A stretch of 64,000 bases of DNA from contig CATQJL010000112.1 of assembly GCA_958299035.1 (NCBI GenBank), positions 699,001 through 763,000 on the forward strand, written 5' to 3'. Source of the stretch: Cylicocyclus nassatus. Its lineage: Eukaryota; Nematoda; Chromadorea; Rhabditida; Strongylidae. This document shows positions 34,301-43,884 of the stretch, piece after piece. How positions within the stretch are numbered: the stretch's first letter is position 1; each line of letters starts with the position of its first letter. The notes below the pieces were generated by a model. The model was not told where the DNA came from and did no database searches. It worked only from the letters and a program-made list of their open reading frames with translations. The position numbers and the translations under genes were made by a program.

Positions 34301-34637
34301 TTATCCATATATGTCTATGTATACAGGTTGCAATAAGTCATGACGATCAAATTAAGCATTTGGAAACGGTGCACGTTTACCACTTCGGAGCTAACTTCTT
34401 GGTGGAGCTGCATGTGGTTAGCTTGAGAATGATTTTTGTAAAACAATCTGATTATTTTCCTATGACCATCAGGTTATGGACGGCAATACCACCCTTTTTA
34501 AAGCACATGATGTGGCTGAGTCACTGGAAAACAAGTTGGAACAGCTTTCTTTTGTGGAAAGAGCGTTTGTCCATTGTGACTATCAACCTGGTGGAGAAGA
34601 GCATATTCGGCCACGTCTTTGCTCGTCTCGGTCATAA
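25377..34637 (+). CDS. Cation diffusion facilitator transporter (Mn-type motifs), 9 exons
   Basis: CDF-family antiporter that exports divalent metal from the cytosol across a membrane. Exons: 25377-25520, 28631-28749, 28797-28889, 28960-29056, 29148-29211, 29247-29418, 34161-34260, 34327-34416, 34473-34637. All nine join in frame (347 codons) with GT-AG borders; intron 5 is only 35 nt. Residues 1-48 are the cytosolic N-terminus. Transmembrane segments follow (VLVNVALMIAK, TSGVVLWYT, LATLIIGMIMVFSN, LVLFIICR, TNLVALAGAYLG, GVIIITWIM). Both metal-site motifs are DxxxD: D87-D91 (DSAMD) and D196-D200 (DQRND). That pattern is typical of Mn-type rather than Zn-type members. YPVGLNRLEPL is the family signature. 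The C-terminal domain has VYHFGANFLVELHV and FVERAFVHCDY. A poly(A) signal AATAAA overlaps the stop (34636). Introns 1 and 6 hold transposons. The first ATG is inferred. Confidence 0.9.
26487..26563. repeat. Central hairpin of the intron-1 element
   Basis: GTTAATGGGGTGTGGCACAA is mirrored by TTGTGCCACACCCCATTAAC. The same hairpin is present in the intron-6 copy at 30534-30607 with compensating changes. Confidence 0.85.
27020..27259. mobile_element. Tc1/mariner-type MITE, 240 bp, nested
   Basis: The ends CAGTAAGTTTCGAC and the reverse complement CAGTAAGTTTCATC are inverted and flanked by TA (27018-27019, 27260-27261). The paralogous element in intron 6 has the uninterrupted site. Its interior is GC-rich compared with its surroundings. 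Confidence 0.75.
30010..31363. mobile_element. Unclassified TIR element in CDF intron 6, ~1.35 kb
   Basis: The left end AGGGTCAAGCAAGAGGTGTGGCA and the right end (reverse complement) AGGTCAAGTGTGGGGTGTGGCA correspond to those of the intron-1 element. Shared interior landmarks include AACTATATAYCTAAGATAGCA and TTAACCCCTGTAG. It is non-coding as far as can be read. Confidence 0.7.
30534..30607. repeat. Central hairpin of the intron-6 element
   Basis: TTAATGGGATGTGGCACTACC pairs with GGTGGTGCCACATTCTATTAA. It corresponds to 26487-26563. Confidence 0.8.
31555..31850 (-). repeat. Duplicated retroelement fragment, copy 1
   Basis: A minus-strand ORF (MAGPITSNSQKALLTRYCNN ... FFDQDRRENARTWGN) is repeated at 33240-33550 with about 85-90% identity by eye. 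The N-terminal pattern (short polar start, LTRYCN, NKIVSKAQ) recalls BEL/Pao Gag starts, but this is a weak call. The two copies flank the Helitron at 32055-33032. Confidence 0.5.
32055..33032 (-). mobile_element. Helitron (minus strand) split by a mariner MITE
   Basis: On the minus strand it begins TCTTATA (33032) after A and ends CCATCTAG (32055) before T. Without the 674-bp insert and its TA repeat it is about 302 bp, the same size as the Helitron at 14465-14765. It has the same CTGTCTGT microsatellite, GAACCGATCCGGACCAAAC block and GGGCGGAGCCGGG hairpin. Confidence 0.85.
32352..33025. mobile_element. mariner-type element with ~165-bp terminal inverted repeats
   Basis: Ends CAGGGTGTCCCAAAAAAATG and the inverse, with TA duplicated at 32350-32351 and 33026-33027 inside the Helitron's TATATA start. 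The inverted arms match for about 165 bp, through GGCACCATTGTGTAGAGCGAG and TACTGTAGGATTACGGTA. It is too short for a transposase. Confidence 0.85.
33240..33550 (-). repeat. Duplicated retroelement fragment, copy 2
   Basis: This is the second copy of 31555-31850 (MAGPIALKSQEALFTRYYN ... FFDQDKRENSRRWGN). A further frame ends VRYDLRLRKPVQ, a pattern seen near the ends of BEL-type polyproteins. It is disrupted and not a gene. Confidence 0.5.
33893..33922 (+). mobile_element. Isolated Helitron 3' terminus
   Basis: GACAGTGCCGGGCGAAGTCGGG and GCCAGCTAG, ending at 33922 before T, reproduce the 3' end of the other Helitrons with substitutions. The matching 5' end was not found. Confidence 0.6.
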
Positions 34638-35246
34638 TAAATTTGTGGTGTCTTACTAATTTCATCTCTATTCACTGCACATTTCATTAAAAATCGTGAA
34701 ATGTCATTGAAGTGGTTTTGCTTTTTTCTACTACTTCTTGCAACCCTCAACAACAGCTCGTGGTGGTACTGTGTGTCCCAACGTTGGAAGTCGTGGCGGT
34801 TGGCCCGTTGGCAGCGTTCGCAGCGTTCGCGTATGTATCGTTTGAGCATTTTGCCGGTCGATCAGGTGCGCCACTCGGATCCGCAGTCCCCTCACTCGTT
34901 TTTTTGACGATTCCGGCTCTTATCCTTTAGAAATAAACATTTTAATCTCTTCCTTGCCTAATTTTTAGCTGTATTGGTGTCTATATTTTGCAGTCATTTA
35001 AAGAGTTGCTTGTTTTGCTAATGGTCTTACACTTTCGCTAAGTGTAGGTTCCTGGAGTATTTTTTCTCGTTTTTTCGTACCTTTCAATAACTTTTGTAAA
35101 GATTGTTCATTTAGGATCGACTCCGTTGTTGGTCAGCCAACATCTGCAGAACATACAGCCTTTCTTGTTACCGTAGAGAAGGTCCATAGGTTGCCTGCAA
35201 CTGTGTCCTTGCCGAGGTTGCCGGCGTGCCGGGGCAGAGACAGTTT
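34638..35246. other. 3' flank of the CDF gene; no gene seen
   Basis: A second AATAAA lies at about 34932. ORFs at 34583-34930 on both strands are shadows with no domain. Confidence 0.4.
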
Positions 35247-35431
35247 TTCAGATAATCGCCGGGGCAGGTGGCCATGCGATTTATGGGCAAGCGGGCACTG
35301 GAAAAACAGTTGGACTGATTTCTTGCGGTCCGCTTGCAGATATTTGGAAGAATGTTGGCCACTTTTCGGACGAACGCTCAGAGAACAGTTGTCGCCTATC
35401 CAAGGATTCAATGTGGGGCAGTGGCCGCATC

Positions 35432-35549
35432 CCCGTGGACTGTCCGCGAGAATATGCAAAATTGTTGAGGGCCGCACGGTCCTCTGTGAAGAACCGCACA
35501 GCCCGTATTTCCGCTGAGAGAAGGTATCCCGAACTTGGATAATTAGACC
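35432..35549 (-). ncRNA. Degenerate SL1-like module in copy T8
   Basis: The exon-like segment 35549-35528 matches SL1 at 18 of 22 positions. The following dinucleotide is AT instead of GT, so the donor is lost. AATTTTG and the 3' hairpin remain. It is probably non-functional. Confidence 0.55.
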
Positions 35550-35584
35550 ATCGATGACAACTCTGCTACATAGAGTCTCACCTT

Positions 35585-36162
35585 CTCAGATAATCGCCGG
35601 GGGCAGGCGGTCCGCAAACTCGCGCTTTTCTGCAGGCGGTCAGCAGAATTTTGGGGCGCGGCCAAACCTTCAGCGGGCGGTAGTTCCGCGTTCTGCCAGC
35701 GGGCAGCAATGCAGAATTTTCTGCGAGCGCTCGTCAAATAATATCTTCCAGCGAGCGCTGGCCAAACTTTCAGCAAGCGCTCGGACTCTCTTTTTAGGTA
35801 TTTTCGGGCGTACGTCGAGCGCAGGTAAGACTCTGTGTGGCAGAGGTGTTATCGTTGGTTTAATTACTCAAGTTTGAGGTACTTTCTCTCAGCGTAGTAC
35901 CTGGGGGTTGCGCGGTCCTCCACAAAGGACCGTGCGGCCCTCGAAATTTTTGCATATTTTCGCGGAAAGTCCGCGAGAATGCGGCCACTGCGCCGCACCT
36001 AATCCATAAAGAAACCGCGATTGTTCTTCAAGCATTCGTCTTTAATTTCGCCAACTTTCTTCCAAATTTCTGCAAGCGGGCCGCAAAAAATCAACGAACT
36101 ATTTTTCCGGTGCGCGCTTGCTCAAAATTCGCATGGCCGCCTGCCCCCGGCGGTTATCTGAG
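35585..36162 (+). mobile_element. SL-bearing TIR element, copy T3 (578 bp)
   Basis: CTCAGATAATCGCCGGGGG...GGCGGTTATCTGAG, flanked by TT (35583-35584, 36163-36164). It is inserted in copy T8. It is closely similar to T2. Confidence 0.85.
35857..35982 (+). ncRNA. SL1-like module in copy T3
   Basis: 35857-35878 matches SL1 at 21 of 22 bases (same C to T at position 12 as T2), with GT at 35879. AATTTTTG lies at 35945-35952, followed by the hairpin with CGCGGAAAGTCCGCG. The stem after the donor is partly eroded (GTACTTTC against GCGTAGTAC). Confidence 0.7.
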
Positions 36163-36548
36163 TTTGCTCGGTGTGCGCCTGAAACTGGTAAAAAAGAGTC
36201 CGAGCGCCTGCTGAAGGTATGGCCAGCGCTCGCTGGAAGAAATTGTCTGAAGAGCGCTCGCAGAATATTCTGTATTGCTGGCAGAACACGGAAGTACCGC
36301 TCGTGAATGTTCAAAATTTCTAACTCTCTGACTCAAATAATCGCCTGCCCCCCGGAGATTATCTGAGTTAGAGAGCGCCGAAACGTGGAGGCTATCATGA
36401 AGTCCTAGAACGACCGGCACCGATGGCAACCTCGGCAACCTCGGACACACTTGCCGGAAACCGCTGGGCGTTCCCGTAGGTGACAGGATGAACGAAACTG
36501 ATAAAAAAAATGAAGTTGTCTAAGCAATGACTGCAAGTCCTGCACCTT

Positions 36549-37126
36549 CTCAGATAATCGCCGGGGGCAAGCGGCCATGCGAATTTTGAGCAAGCGGGCA
36601 CCGGAAAAATAGTTCGCTGATTTTTTGTGGTCCGCTTGCAGAAATTTGGAATAATTTTGGCCAATTTTTAGACGAACGCTCGAAGATCTAACGCGGTTTT
36701 TCTAAACATAGGTTGCGGCACAGTGGCCGCATTCTCGCGGATTTTCCGCGAGAACATGCAGAATTATTGAGAGCCGCACGGTCCTTCTTGAAGGACCGCG
36801 CAGCCCTCAGGTACTTTCCGCTGAAAGAAAGTACCCCAAACTTGGGTAATAAAACCATCGATGGCACCTCTGCCACATAGAGTTTCATCTTTTCTCGGCG
36901 TACGCCCGAAACTGCGTAAAAAGAGTCTGGGCGCCTGCTGAAAGTTTGGCCAGCGCTCGCTGAAAGAGATTGTTTGACGAGCGCTTGCAGAAAATTTTGT
37001 ATTGATGCCCGCTTGCAGAAAACGCAAATACCACCCGCTGAAGATTTGGCCACGCCCCGAAATCCTGCTGACCGCCTGCAGAAAAGCGCGAGTTTGCGGA
37101 CCGCCTGCCCCCGGCGATTATCTGAG
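36549..37126 (-). mobile_element. SL-bearing TIR element, copy T4 (578 bp)
   Basis: It has the same termini, flanked by TT (36547-36548, 37127-37128). Its orientation is opposite to T3. It has the same length as T3, T5 and T6. Confidence 0.85.
36730..36856 (-). ncRNA. SL1-like module in copy T4
   Basis: 36856-36835 matches SL1 at 20 of 22 positions (differences at 6 and 21; position 12 is the canonical C). The GT donor is present. The GTACTTTC stem-loop and 3' hairpin are intact. The Sm site is eroded (AATAATTCTG). Confidence 0.65.
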
Positions 37127-37433
37127 TTATAGCTGTTACTCCCTTCGATGCATCAACCAAATAAAAATGCTGGCCCAGCAAATTAGGACTAAACCGATCG
37201 TGAATGAACTAATGAGATTTAGTCATAGAATAAGGACCGAAACTTCGAAAAATACTGGAGAAATGGTCAAAATAGGAAGAAAACGAGTGAGGAGACGGCA
37301 GGCACCAAGCGAAGCACCAATCGAAATTTGGTGTAATGCCCCCAACGATACTTCGGCGAACGCACAAGCCCGAACGAGGCCCGCGATGACTAGAACTGCG
37401 GCTGCATTGACACTCACTTTGGAATGCCATGTA

Positions 37434-38011
37434 CTCAGATAATCGCCTGGGGCAGGCAGCCATGCGATTTATGGGCGGGTGGGCACCGGAAAAATAGTTC
37501 GCTGTTTTCTTGCGGTCCGCTTGCAGATATCTGGAAGAATTTTAGCAAAATTGGACGAATGCTTGGAGAACAATCGCGGTTTCCTTATAGATTAGCCTTT
37601 CCGCGAGGACTTTAGGACTTTCCGCGAGAATGTGCAAAATTTTCGAAAACCGCACGGTCTCTTGTGGAGGACCGCGCAGCCCCAGGTACTTTCCGCTGAG
37701 AGAAAGTACCTCAAACTTGAGTAATTAAACCATCGATGACACCCCTGTCATGTAGAGTCTCACCTTTGTCCGGCGTACGCCCGAAACGCTTAAAAATCGT
37801 CCGAGCGCCAGCAGAAAATTTGACCGGCGCTCGCTGAAAGAGATTATTTGACGAGCGCCTGCAGAACATTCTGTGTTGCTGCCCGCTGGCAGAACATTAG
37901 ACAGTAAAGGAAGTAGCATTCGCTGAGGGTTTGGCCACGCCCCAAAATTCTGCTGACCGCTTGCAGAAGAGCGCGAGTTTGCGGACCGCCTGCCCCCGGC
38001 GATTATCTGAG
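37434..38011 (-). mobile_element. SL-bearing TIR element, copy T5 (578 bp)
   Basis: It is flanked by TA (37432-37433, 38012-38013). The termini are CTCAGATAATCGCCTGGGG and CCCCGGCGATTATCTGAG. It is in minus orientation. Confidence 0.85.
37600..37731 (-). ncRNA. SL1-like module in copy T5
   Basis: 37731-37710 matches SL1 at 21 of 22 bases, identical to T2 and T3. GT follows, then the intact GTACTTTC...GAAAGTAC stem-loop and an AAATTTTG Sm-like site. The last hairpin is partly rearranged. Confidence 0.7.
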
Positions 38012-38013
38012 TA

Positions 38014-39130
38014 GGTGCAGGTGTAGGACCTGGCCTGGTGACCTTAACGTTGGTGCAAACGTTCTGTGACACCATTTTTGAATGTAACTTCATGCTCACT
38101 CAGTGGATTTGCACCAAAATTATAGTGATGGGGAAAGCATGTTCTTTCCGAATGATAGTACCTTTGCTGTTCTCTAATAAAAGGTAGCTTTTGATATAGA
38201 AGCAAGAGAATAAAAATTTGGTCTTCAACTTCTGCCTTTGTCTATTCAAGTTAGCCTGCTAAAAAGACGCAAGGTAAGTCTTTTAATCCACCCTTTTACT
38301 GTACAGAACTCATGTCGAATGAGCATCTCTGTCGAAAGTTCAGATTTTTTGGATAAGCAGTACAAAGAAGCAAATTTGATTTTTTTTAGTTTTTCTTTCG
38401 AAAATCATAACTCATCACAAAGCTGCTCATTTGATACAAACTCTGTAATTTTGCAAGGGGTTGATCAAAAGGTTTATTTTGCCGCTTGCCTTGAACTTTA
38501 TCACAGGTTTCAGCTTTTTAGCAGCCCAACCTGAAATGACTGATGAAATTTTATTCTCCTGCTTTTATTTCAACAGCTCCTTTTGTTAGACAGCAGCAAA
38601 GATACTATTACAAAGAATATGATTCTAATTAGACATCAAACTCGTGTAAATCGTTAGGTGAACAAGAGGTTATGATCATCAGAACTTTTGCAGCAACCTC
38701 ATAGGTGGTCAGTGGCCTTGCATCTGAAAAAGGTGCACAGCAAGCTAGATTTGTCCTTGACAGAAATGTAATATGAAAAACAGTTCTTTGTTCTCTATCA
38801 ACAATGACAAGGCTATCTCAGTTGGATCAAGTGGGTTTGGCTTAGTGAGGCCGCTAATTATTTGTTTGATTATATCCTCTTAAAATGGTTTCAAAGAAGA
38901 ATGGAAGAGAGAGGAGGGCACAAGAGGCTAAATCTCGTAATTCCTTTCTCTTTGCCCTGAATCCACGAAAATTCACCGATTTATTCCAAAAAAATGTGCT
39001 AACGATGGCGAGGCTTCCTGCTACAGAATACCTTTTTGAATAAAATTGTCTAAAAAATTCCGAACTGAGCCTCGCACATATGGGTTGTCGCTGAGGTTTT
39101 TTTTTCGCTGTCTCTTCTGTGCCGTGTAAG
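38014..39130. other. No recognisable gene
   Basis: The ORF at 38238-38534 (+, 98 codons) has no recognisable domain. No transposon ends were found. Confidence 0.4.
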
Positions 39131-39976
39131 AATCTTGAAAAAACGAACCATTCGCACTATACATCAAGGGGTAGGCCCAGTACGTTACTTACTCAAATGC
39201 TTCGATGGCCCGTTCTCACGTGACGTGCGGGCCCCAGTACAGAAAAGTCCATTGATCCCTGTCCCTCGCTTCGGACATTCACAATCTTCTTTGTCGTCGG
39301 TGGCTGCGTCCACGAATTCCAGGGGCGAAAATCGTATACAACTGATTTCTCAGCTGGTCCATCCGTTCCACGAACACGTCTGCCCATCACGTTGGAGGTC
39401 TTCCTCAGAGACGTTTCGCTTTGCGAGAAATCCGTCCAATGTTTTAGTGTCCATCTTTCGTCTGTTCTTCTCATGACGTGAGGCCTATCGATGTTTTGCA
39501 TTCGCAAGGTATTCCGCTGCGTCACGAAGACAGGACATTCTTTTCAAATCTGTACTGCGAAATTCGGCAAGATGCTGCTTGTGTCGGGTTATCTTCAGAA
39601 GATTGCGCTCGAACGCTCTGTGTATGGTCCGTAGAGCTTTCGAAGTGGCTACAGTGCTGACCCAAGTCTCAGGGCCGCATGCATTAACATCCCCACTGGG
39701 GAAGGGATCGCAGCTTACAAAAAAAGCTTCATGTTTAGAAGCTCCGAACTTCTGGATTTTACGCTGCCTACATATCCGTAAGTATTCCTACCATCTTTCA
39801 CTATAAACATATTGAACAGGAGCGAAAAGCTGTACAATCCGCATCTTCAAGCATTTTGTATGATCGCCTGATGATCCCCGGCGACCAACCTCTTTCCTTC
39901 AAGTCACTTTTGTTTTTTCGAAGTTAACGAAAACCTTCCAAAGTTGTAGTTAACATCTAACAAAACAGTACTAAAC

Positions 39977-40330
39977 ATGTTTCTGGTAAGAGCAGATGAG
40001 TTTTTGAAAAATATTTTTAATAACCCCCACATTATTGTGGTTCATAGCAAATTTCATGACTCCAATACATCATTTCTTTTTACCAGCAACATGCTTAGCA
40101 CTGTCGGGCTAGATGAACAGTCTCTTTGGAATGTTTTCGCTAACTTTAAACTAACTAACTAACTCTAACAAAGTTAGCGAAAACATTCCAAAGTTGGACT
40201 GTTCATCTCTAACAGTGTTAAGCATGTTGCTGATAAAGACAAATGATGTATTGGAGTCATGAAATTTGCTATGAATCACAATAATGTTGAGGTTATTGAA
40301 AACCAATGCGCCACCTCTGCTTCGCAGAGT
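39977..40330. repeat. Inner foldback of the composite element
   Basis: CAGCAACATGCTTAGCACTGT ... GGAATGTTTTCGCTAACTTT is mirrored by AAGTTAGCGAAAACATTCC ... ACAGTGTTAAGCATGTTGCTG. The centre is near 40160. Confidence 0.75.
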
Positions 40331-41010
40331 TCGCACTGGCTTTACTATCCGTACCTTCTTCGTTATAGCATAATAATGACTTTGAAACTCATCGTGCGAT
40401 GCTGAACAACACGAATAAATTGCAAACAACCATTCATTTTCAGAGCTTTTCCATGTAAGATCGGTAATTTTGGGAGAAAAAATTTTCTCGCAGAAAAACA
40501 AATGCGATTTTGAATAAGTTACTGGATTTATTTTGGCGTTATAGGCGCCATAAAGATAAATACCACCTTGAGCTACATATGGCGACAATAGGCCTACTCA
40601 AAAATCCTCTCAATTTTCATAGTAAAAAGTTGGCAAATCGACAGTTTGCTCAGTTACAACTTTTTGGCGCCAATTTTGTGTAAAAATAGACTTTTTGCTT
40701 ACTTTTTGAGGTAAAGTCAGTGTTTTTCGGATTTACTTGCTGAACAAATCCACGACTTTGCAAGAAGTCTAATTACCGATCCATTTTGGCGGGCCAAAAG
40801 TCGCGTGGATCCGTTTGACGCACAGTTTTCGATGGTTCTTACTGGATCGGTTTGTGATTTTGCACAGTTTACCTACACGCTGACAGGGTGATATGACCAA
40901 AATTCTCGATCAAGACGCTGGCTGCAACTCACTCTGTGAATTTCGTGACAGACAGATATACACACACAGACAAACAGACAGACGCTTAGCGCTTTATTAT
41001 AAGTCATGAT
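40290..41010 (-). mobile_element. Helentron/HINE-like element, second copy
   Basis: On the minus strand it starts ATGACTTATAATAAAGCGC, then a CTGTCTGTTTGTCTG microsatellite. It ends with the CTCTGCGAAGCAGAG hairpin framed by CCAGTGCG. It is the same family as 17640-18375. Confidence 0.5.
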
Positions 41011-41091
41011 ATTTGTCAAAAATCTGTTTCATCTGTTTTTTTATTATAAAATATATGAATTAATTTTTATTATAAAATATATTAGGTTGGT

Positions 41092-42704
41092 TCATAATTA
41101 ATGCACGTTTTGAATTTCAACCGCAATAAGTCATACATTTTTCATTCTTATATAGGCTTCAAAGTACCGTTGGATAGAGCAAAGCAAGCTCTACAAGATG
41201 GTACTCATTTCTTTGCGCCATGCTCGATCCACGGAGAGTTCGAACTCAAAATCTAAAGATTTCCAAATGCCCGAAAAATCGAGAAAAAAATCAGATCTTC
41301 GTCCAAATAATTTCTACGGACCTCCCAATCGCTCACATCAATACTATCGATATCTGATATCCATATGTGCGATTGCCGTATTTTTCCCTTGACTAGAAAT
41401 TGAGATAACGAAAAATTTCCTGATTTTCTCAAAGCAATGCTGAGCCGTTTTTGCATATGTAGTTCTATACTACAAGCCTAGGTAAGCATAAGTGTAGGTT
41501 TTCAGCCTATTTCGAACGGTACTTTTCGAGAAATGTCGATTTTAGCACTGAAACTGAAACGAAAAAATCCGAATTTGTTATTTTTCGAAAACTACCGCTT
41601 GGAATGGGCTGAAAATCTACAGTTATACTTACCTAGGCTTGTAGTATAGAACTACATATGCAAAAACGGCTCAGCATTGCTTTGAGAAAATCAGGAAATT
41701 TTTCGTTATCTCAATTTCTAGTCAAGGGAAAAATACGGCAATCGCACATATGGATATCAGATATCGATAGTATTGATGTGAGCGAGTGGGAGGTCCGTAG
41801 AAATTATTTGGACGAAGATCTGATTTTTTTCGATTTTTCGGGCATTTGGAAATCTTTAGATTTTGAGTTCGAACTCTCCGTGGATCGAGCATGGCGCAAA
41901 GACATGAGTGCCTTCTTGTAGAGCTTGCTTTGCTCTATCCAATGGTTCTTTGAAGCCTATATAAGAATGAAAAGTGTATGACTTATTGCGGTTTGTCGCA
42001 CTATTTTTAAAAAATCATAACTTCTTTCGGTCACAACGATTTGGCGCCATTCAAATTTTGTCTGAAAGCGTAAAGCGTTTAGTTTCCAAAAGCTCCCTGG
42101 AGAGTTTCTGACATGCTCAGGTGGCAGAGATAAAAATGAAAGAACGAGATCATTCGAAATTCGGAATTTTTAAGCAAGAATTCTAAAAATTCAGAAACTG
42201 TGCGATAAAATCCAGAAAAGCCATTATCCTGATTTTTCTTACATTTGATTACTATCTGAGTCAAGTGCTGATCGAGCCCTTCTTTCAAAAGTTATGACTC
42301 TTTGAAAAATAATGCCGAAAAATCAATTTCCTAAGAATTCTTGAGAAACGGATTTTTTGGCATTCTTTTCAAAAATTCATAACTTCTGAAAGAAGGGCTC
42401 GATCAGCGCAAACTTGACTCAGATAGTAATCAAATGTAAAAAAAATTAGGATAATGGCTTTTCTGGACTTTATCGCACAGTTTCTGAATTTTTAGAATTC
42501 TTGCTTAAAAATTCCGAATTTCGGATGATCTCGTTCTTTCATTTTTATCTCTGCAACTTGAGCACCTTGGAAAGTCCTTAGGAAACTCTTGGAAGCTAAT
42601 TGCTTTACGCTTTCAGAAAAAATTTGAATGGCGCAAAATCGTCGTGACCGAAAGAAGTTATGATTTTTTGTAAATGGTGCGACAGAACTTTCGGTTCAAC
42701 CTAA
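41092..42704. mobile_element. Chimeric double mariner palindrome
   Basis: The outer ends are TTAGGTTGGTTCATAAT (left) and, in reverse complement, TTAGGTTGAACCGAAAG (right), both next to TA. Between them lie two complete palindromes back to back. The first is about 41133-41995 (arms ~410 bp, centre ~41560). The second is about 41998-42697 (arms ~330 bp, centre ~42320). The two outer ends belong to different families. ORFs at 41253 and 41658 are identical mirror shadows. Confidence 0.7.
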
Positions 42705-43349
42705 TATAAACTAATTATAAGTTTTGAAAAATATTGAAAATAATTTTCAAAATTTCATCTGTTCTTACCAGCAACAAGTTTAGTACTGTTTTGTTAGATG
42801 TTAAGTACAACTTTGGAAGGTTTTCGTTAGATTCGAAAAAACAAAAGTAACTTTGAAGAAAAGATGGTCGGTCGCCGAGGATCATCAGGCGATCATACAG
42901 AATGCTTGAAGATGCAGCTTGTACAGCTTTTTGCTCGTGTCCAATATGTTCATAGTGAAGGAAGGTAGGAATACTCACGGGTAAGTGTACAGCGTGAAAT
43001 TCAGATATCTGGAGCTTCAGGATATGAAGCTTTCTTTTTAAGCTGCGATTCCCTCCCCAGTGGAATGTCAATGCATGCGGCCCTCAGCTGCGTAACAGAG
43101 CCGGAAGAACGGTTCAGTCCAATAAGTGAGCACGAAGCTCCGGTCCGTCAGTCGATCGATGACTTCTTCAGAGGCTCGAAAGCGGCCAGGGTGCCTTCTT
43201 TTCTTGTTAAATTCTTCCCTCAAGTCGTTCTTCATGTTCGTCAAACGTCTGATCCTTACTATAATATACATTCGATCCTTTCAAGCGCGACGGCAGAGTT
43301 TTCTGCGTCCCTCCTATCCTTAACCCCAGCGTGACGGAGGGTCCAGTTG

Positions 43350-43880
43350 CTGAAGAAATCCAGAAAAAGGAATGCGAATATAACGGCGCTTAGTGATGGC
43401 GAGAGGAGAGGCCAGTAGCCATTATGCCGGCGAGAGATTCGCTCGCACTATGGGTCCCGGGGCGGAGCGGACATTTTCCAACATTGAGCTAAGCGGCTAA
43501 AATTTGGCACAGGGGTGTATGTGTGAAGGCTGATCACAAAAATAATACATTTCAGGATTATCGATTACCTAAATATAGGTAGTCACGGTATATAGGTAGT
43601 CATTATTCTGGGCGAGAGATTGTTGTTGTGTTTCTGTCACACTGGCTCTCGCCGATGGGGTACGAAGAAGGTTATTGATCGCTTGTGTCATTTTGTACTG
43701 TCGTGCACGCATGCAAGCAGTATTTTGTTACCTATTGGAGGTCACGGCTCTTATTTGACTCTTCATGGGACATTTTTTCACAAAAAGTTAACCTTCTGTG
43801 GACTAGAGCCTTCCGCACAAATATCAGCAAAATACCCACTAAACTCTGCCTTACAGAACAACTATGCTAAAAATTTGGCT
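43350..43880. other. No recognisable gene
   Basis: Short ORFs at 43620-43898 have no domain. The sequence leads into the tandem array. Confidence 0.4.
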
Positions 43881-43884
43881 TCCT

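Larger units (their letters stand above)
35247..36306 (-). mobile_element. SL-bearing TIR element, copy T8, split by T3
   Basis: The left part (35247-35584) starts TTCAGATAATCGCCGGGGCAGG and carries the module in minus orientation. The element continues after the inserted copy T3 at 36163 with GCTCGGTGTGCGCCTGAAAC, which matches the uninterrupted order in copy T4 (36895 onwards). It decays after about 36300. Confidence 0.7.
39672..43083. mobile_element. 3.4-kb composite TIR element (GGGCCGCATGC ends)
   Basis: Ends GGGCCGCATGCATTAACAT and, in reverse complement, GGGCCGCATGCATTGACAT, with TCA duplicated at 39669-39671 and 43084-43086. The arms match for about 300 bp (AGGGATCGCAGCTTA, TGTATGATCGCCTGATGATCC). 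The interior contains a smaller foldback, a Helentron-like element and a double mariner palindrome. No transposase is seen. A 712-bp relative lies at 45580-46291. The 3-bp duplication and GGG start recall PIF/Harbinger, but TCA is not its usual target. Confidence 0.75.
39190..43340 (-). pseudogene. RTE-type LINE C-terminal remnant, split by a 3.4-kb insertion
   Basis: The right part (43340-43087) encodes NDLREEFNKKRR, EEVIDRLTD and LCYAAE. The left part (39668-39190) encodes the continuation: ETWVSTVATSKALR, HLAEFRSTDLKRMSCLRDAA, AKHR, HVMRRTDERW and a QLRNQLYT-like end. This is the C-terminal domain of nematode RTE elements, in which GHVMRRxDxRW and ADVFxERMDQLR recur. Several frameshifts are present. 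The join across the insertion restores the codons for AETW exactly once one TCA copy is removed. Confidence 0.8.

Noticed and set aside
36333..36363. Another SL-family copy (GACTCAAATAATCGCC...GATTATCTGAG)
   Set aside because: Only the two termini are present back to back, the flanks do not match, and there is no interior. It is treated as a remnant.
39193..39525. 110-codon minus-strand ORF as a novel gene
   Set aside because: Shifted by one frame it reads as the C-terminal domain of an RTE LINE, so it is a frameshifted shadow.
41253..41921. Identical 67- and 87-codon ORFs on opposite strands (MQKRLSIALRKSGNF...)
   Set aside because: They are mirror images produced by the 410-bp palindrome arms, with no known domain.
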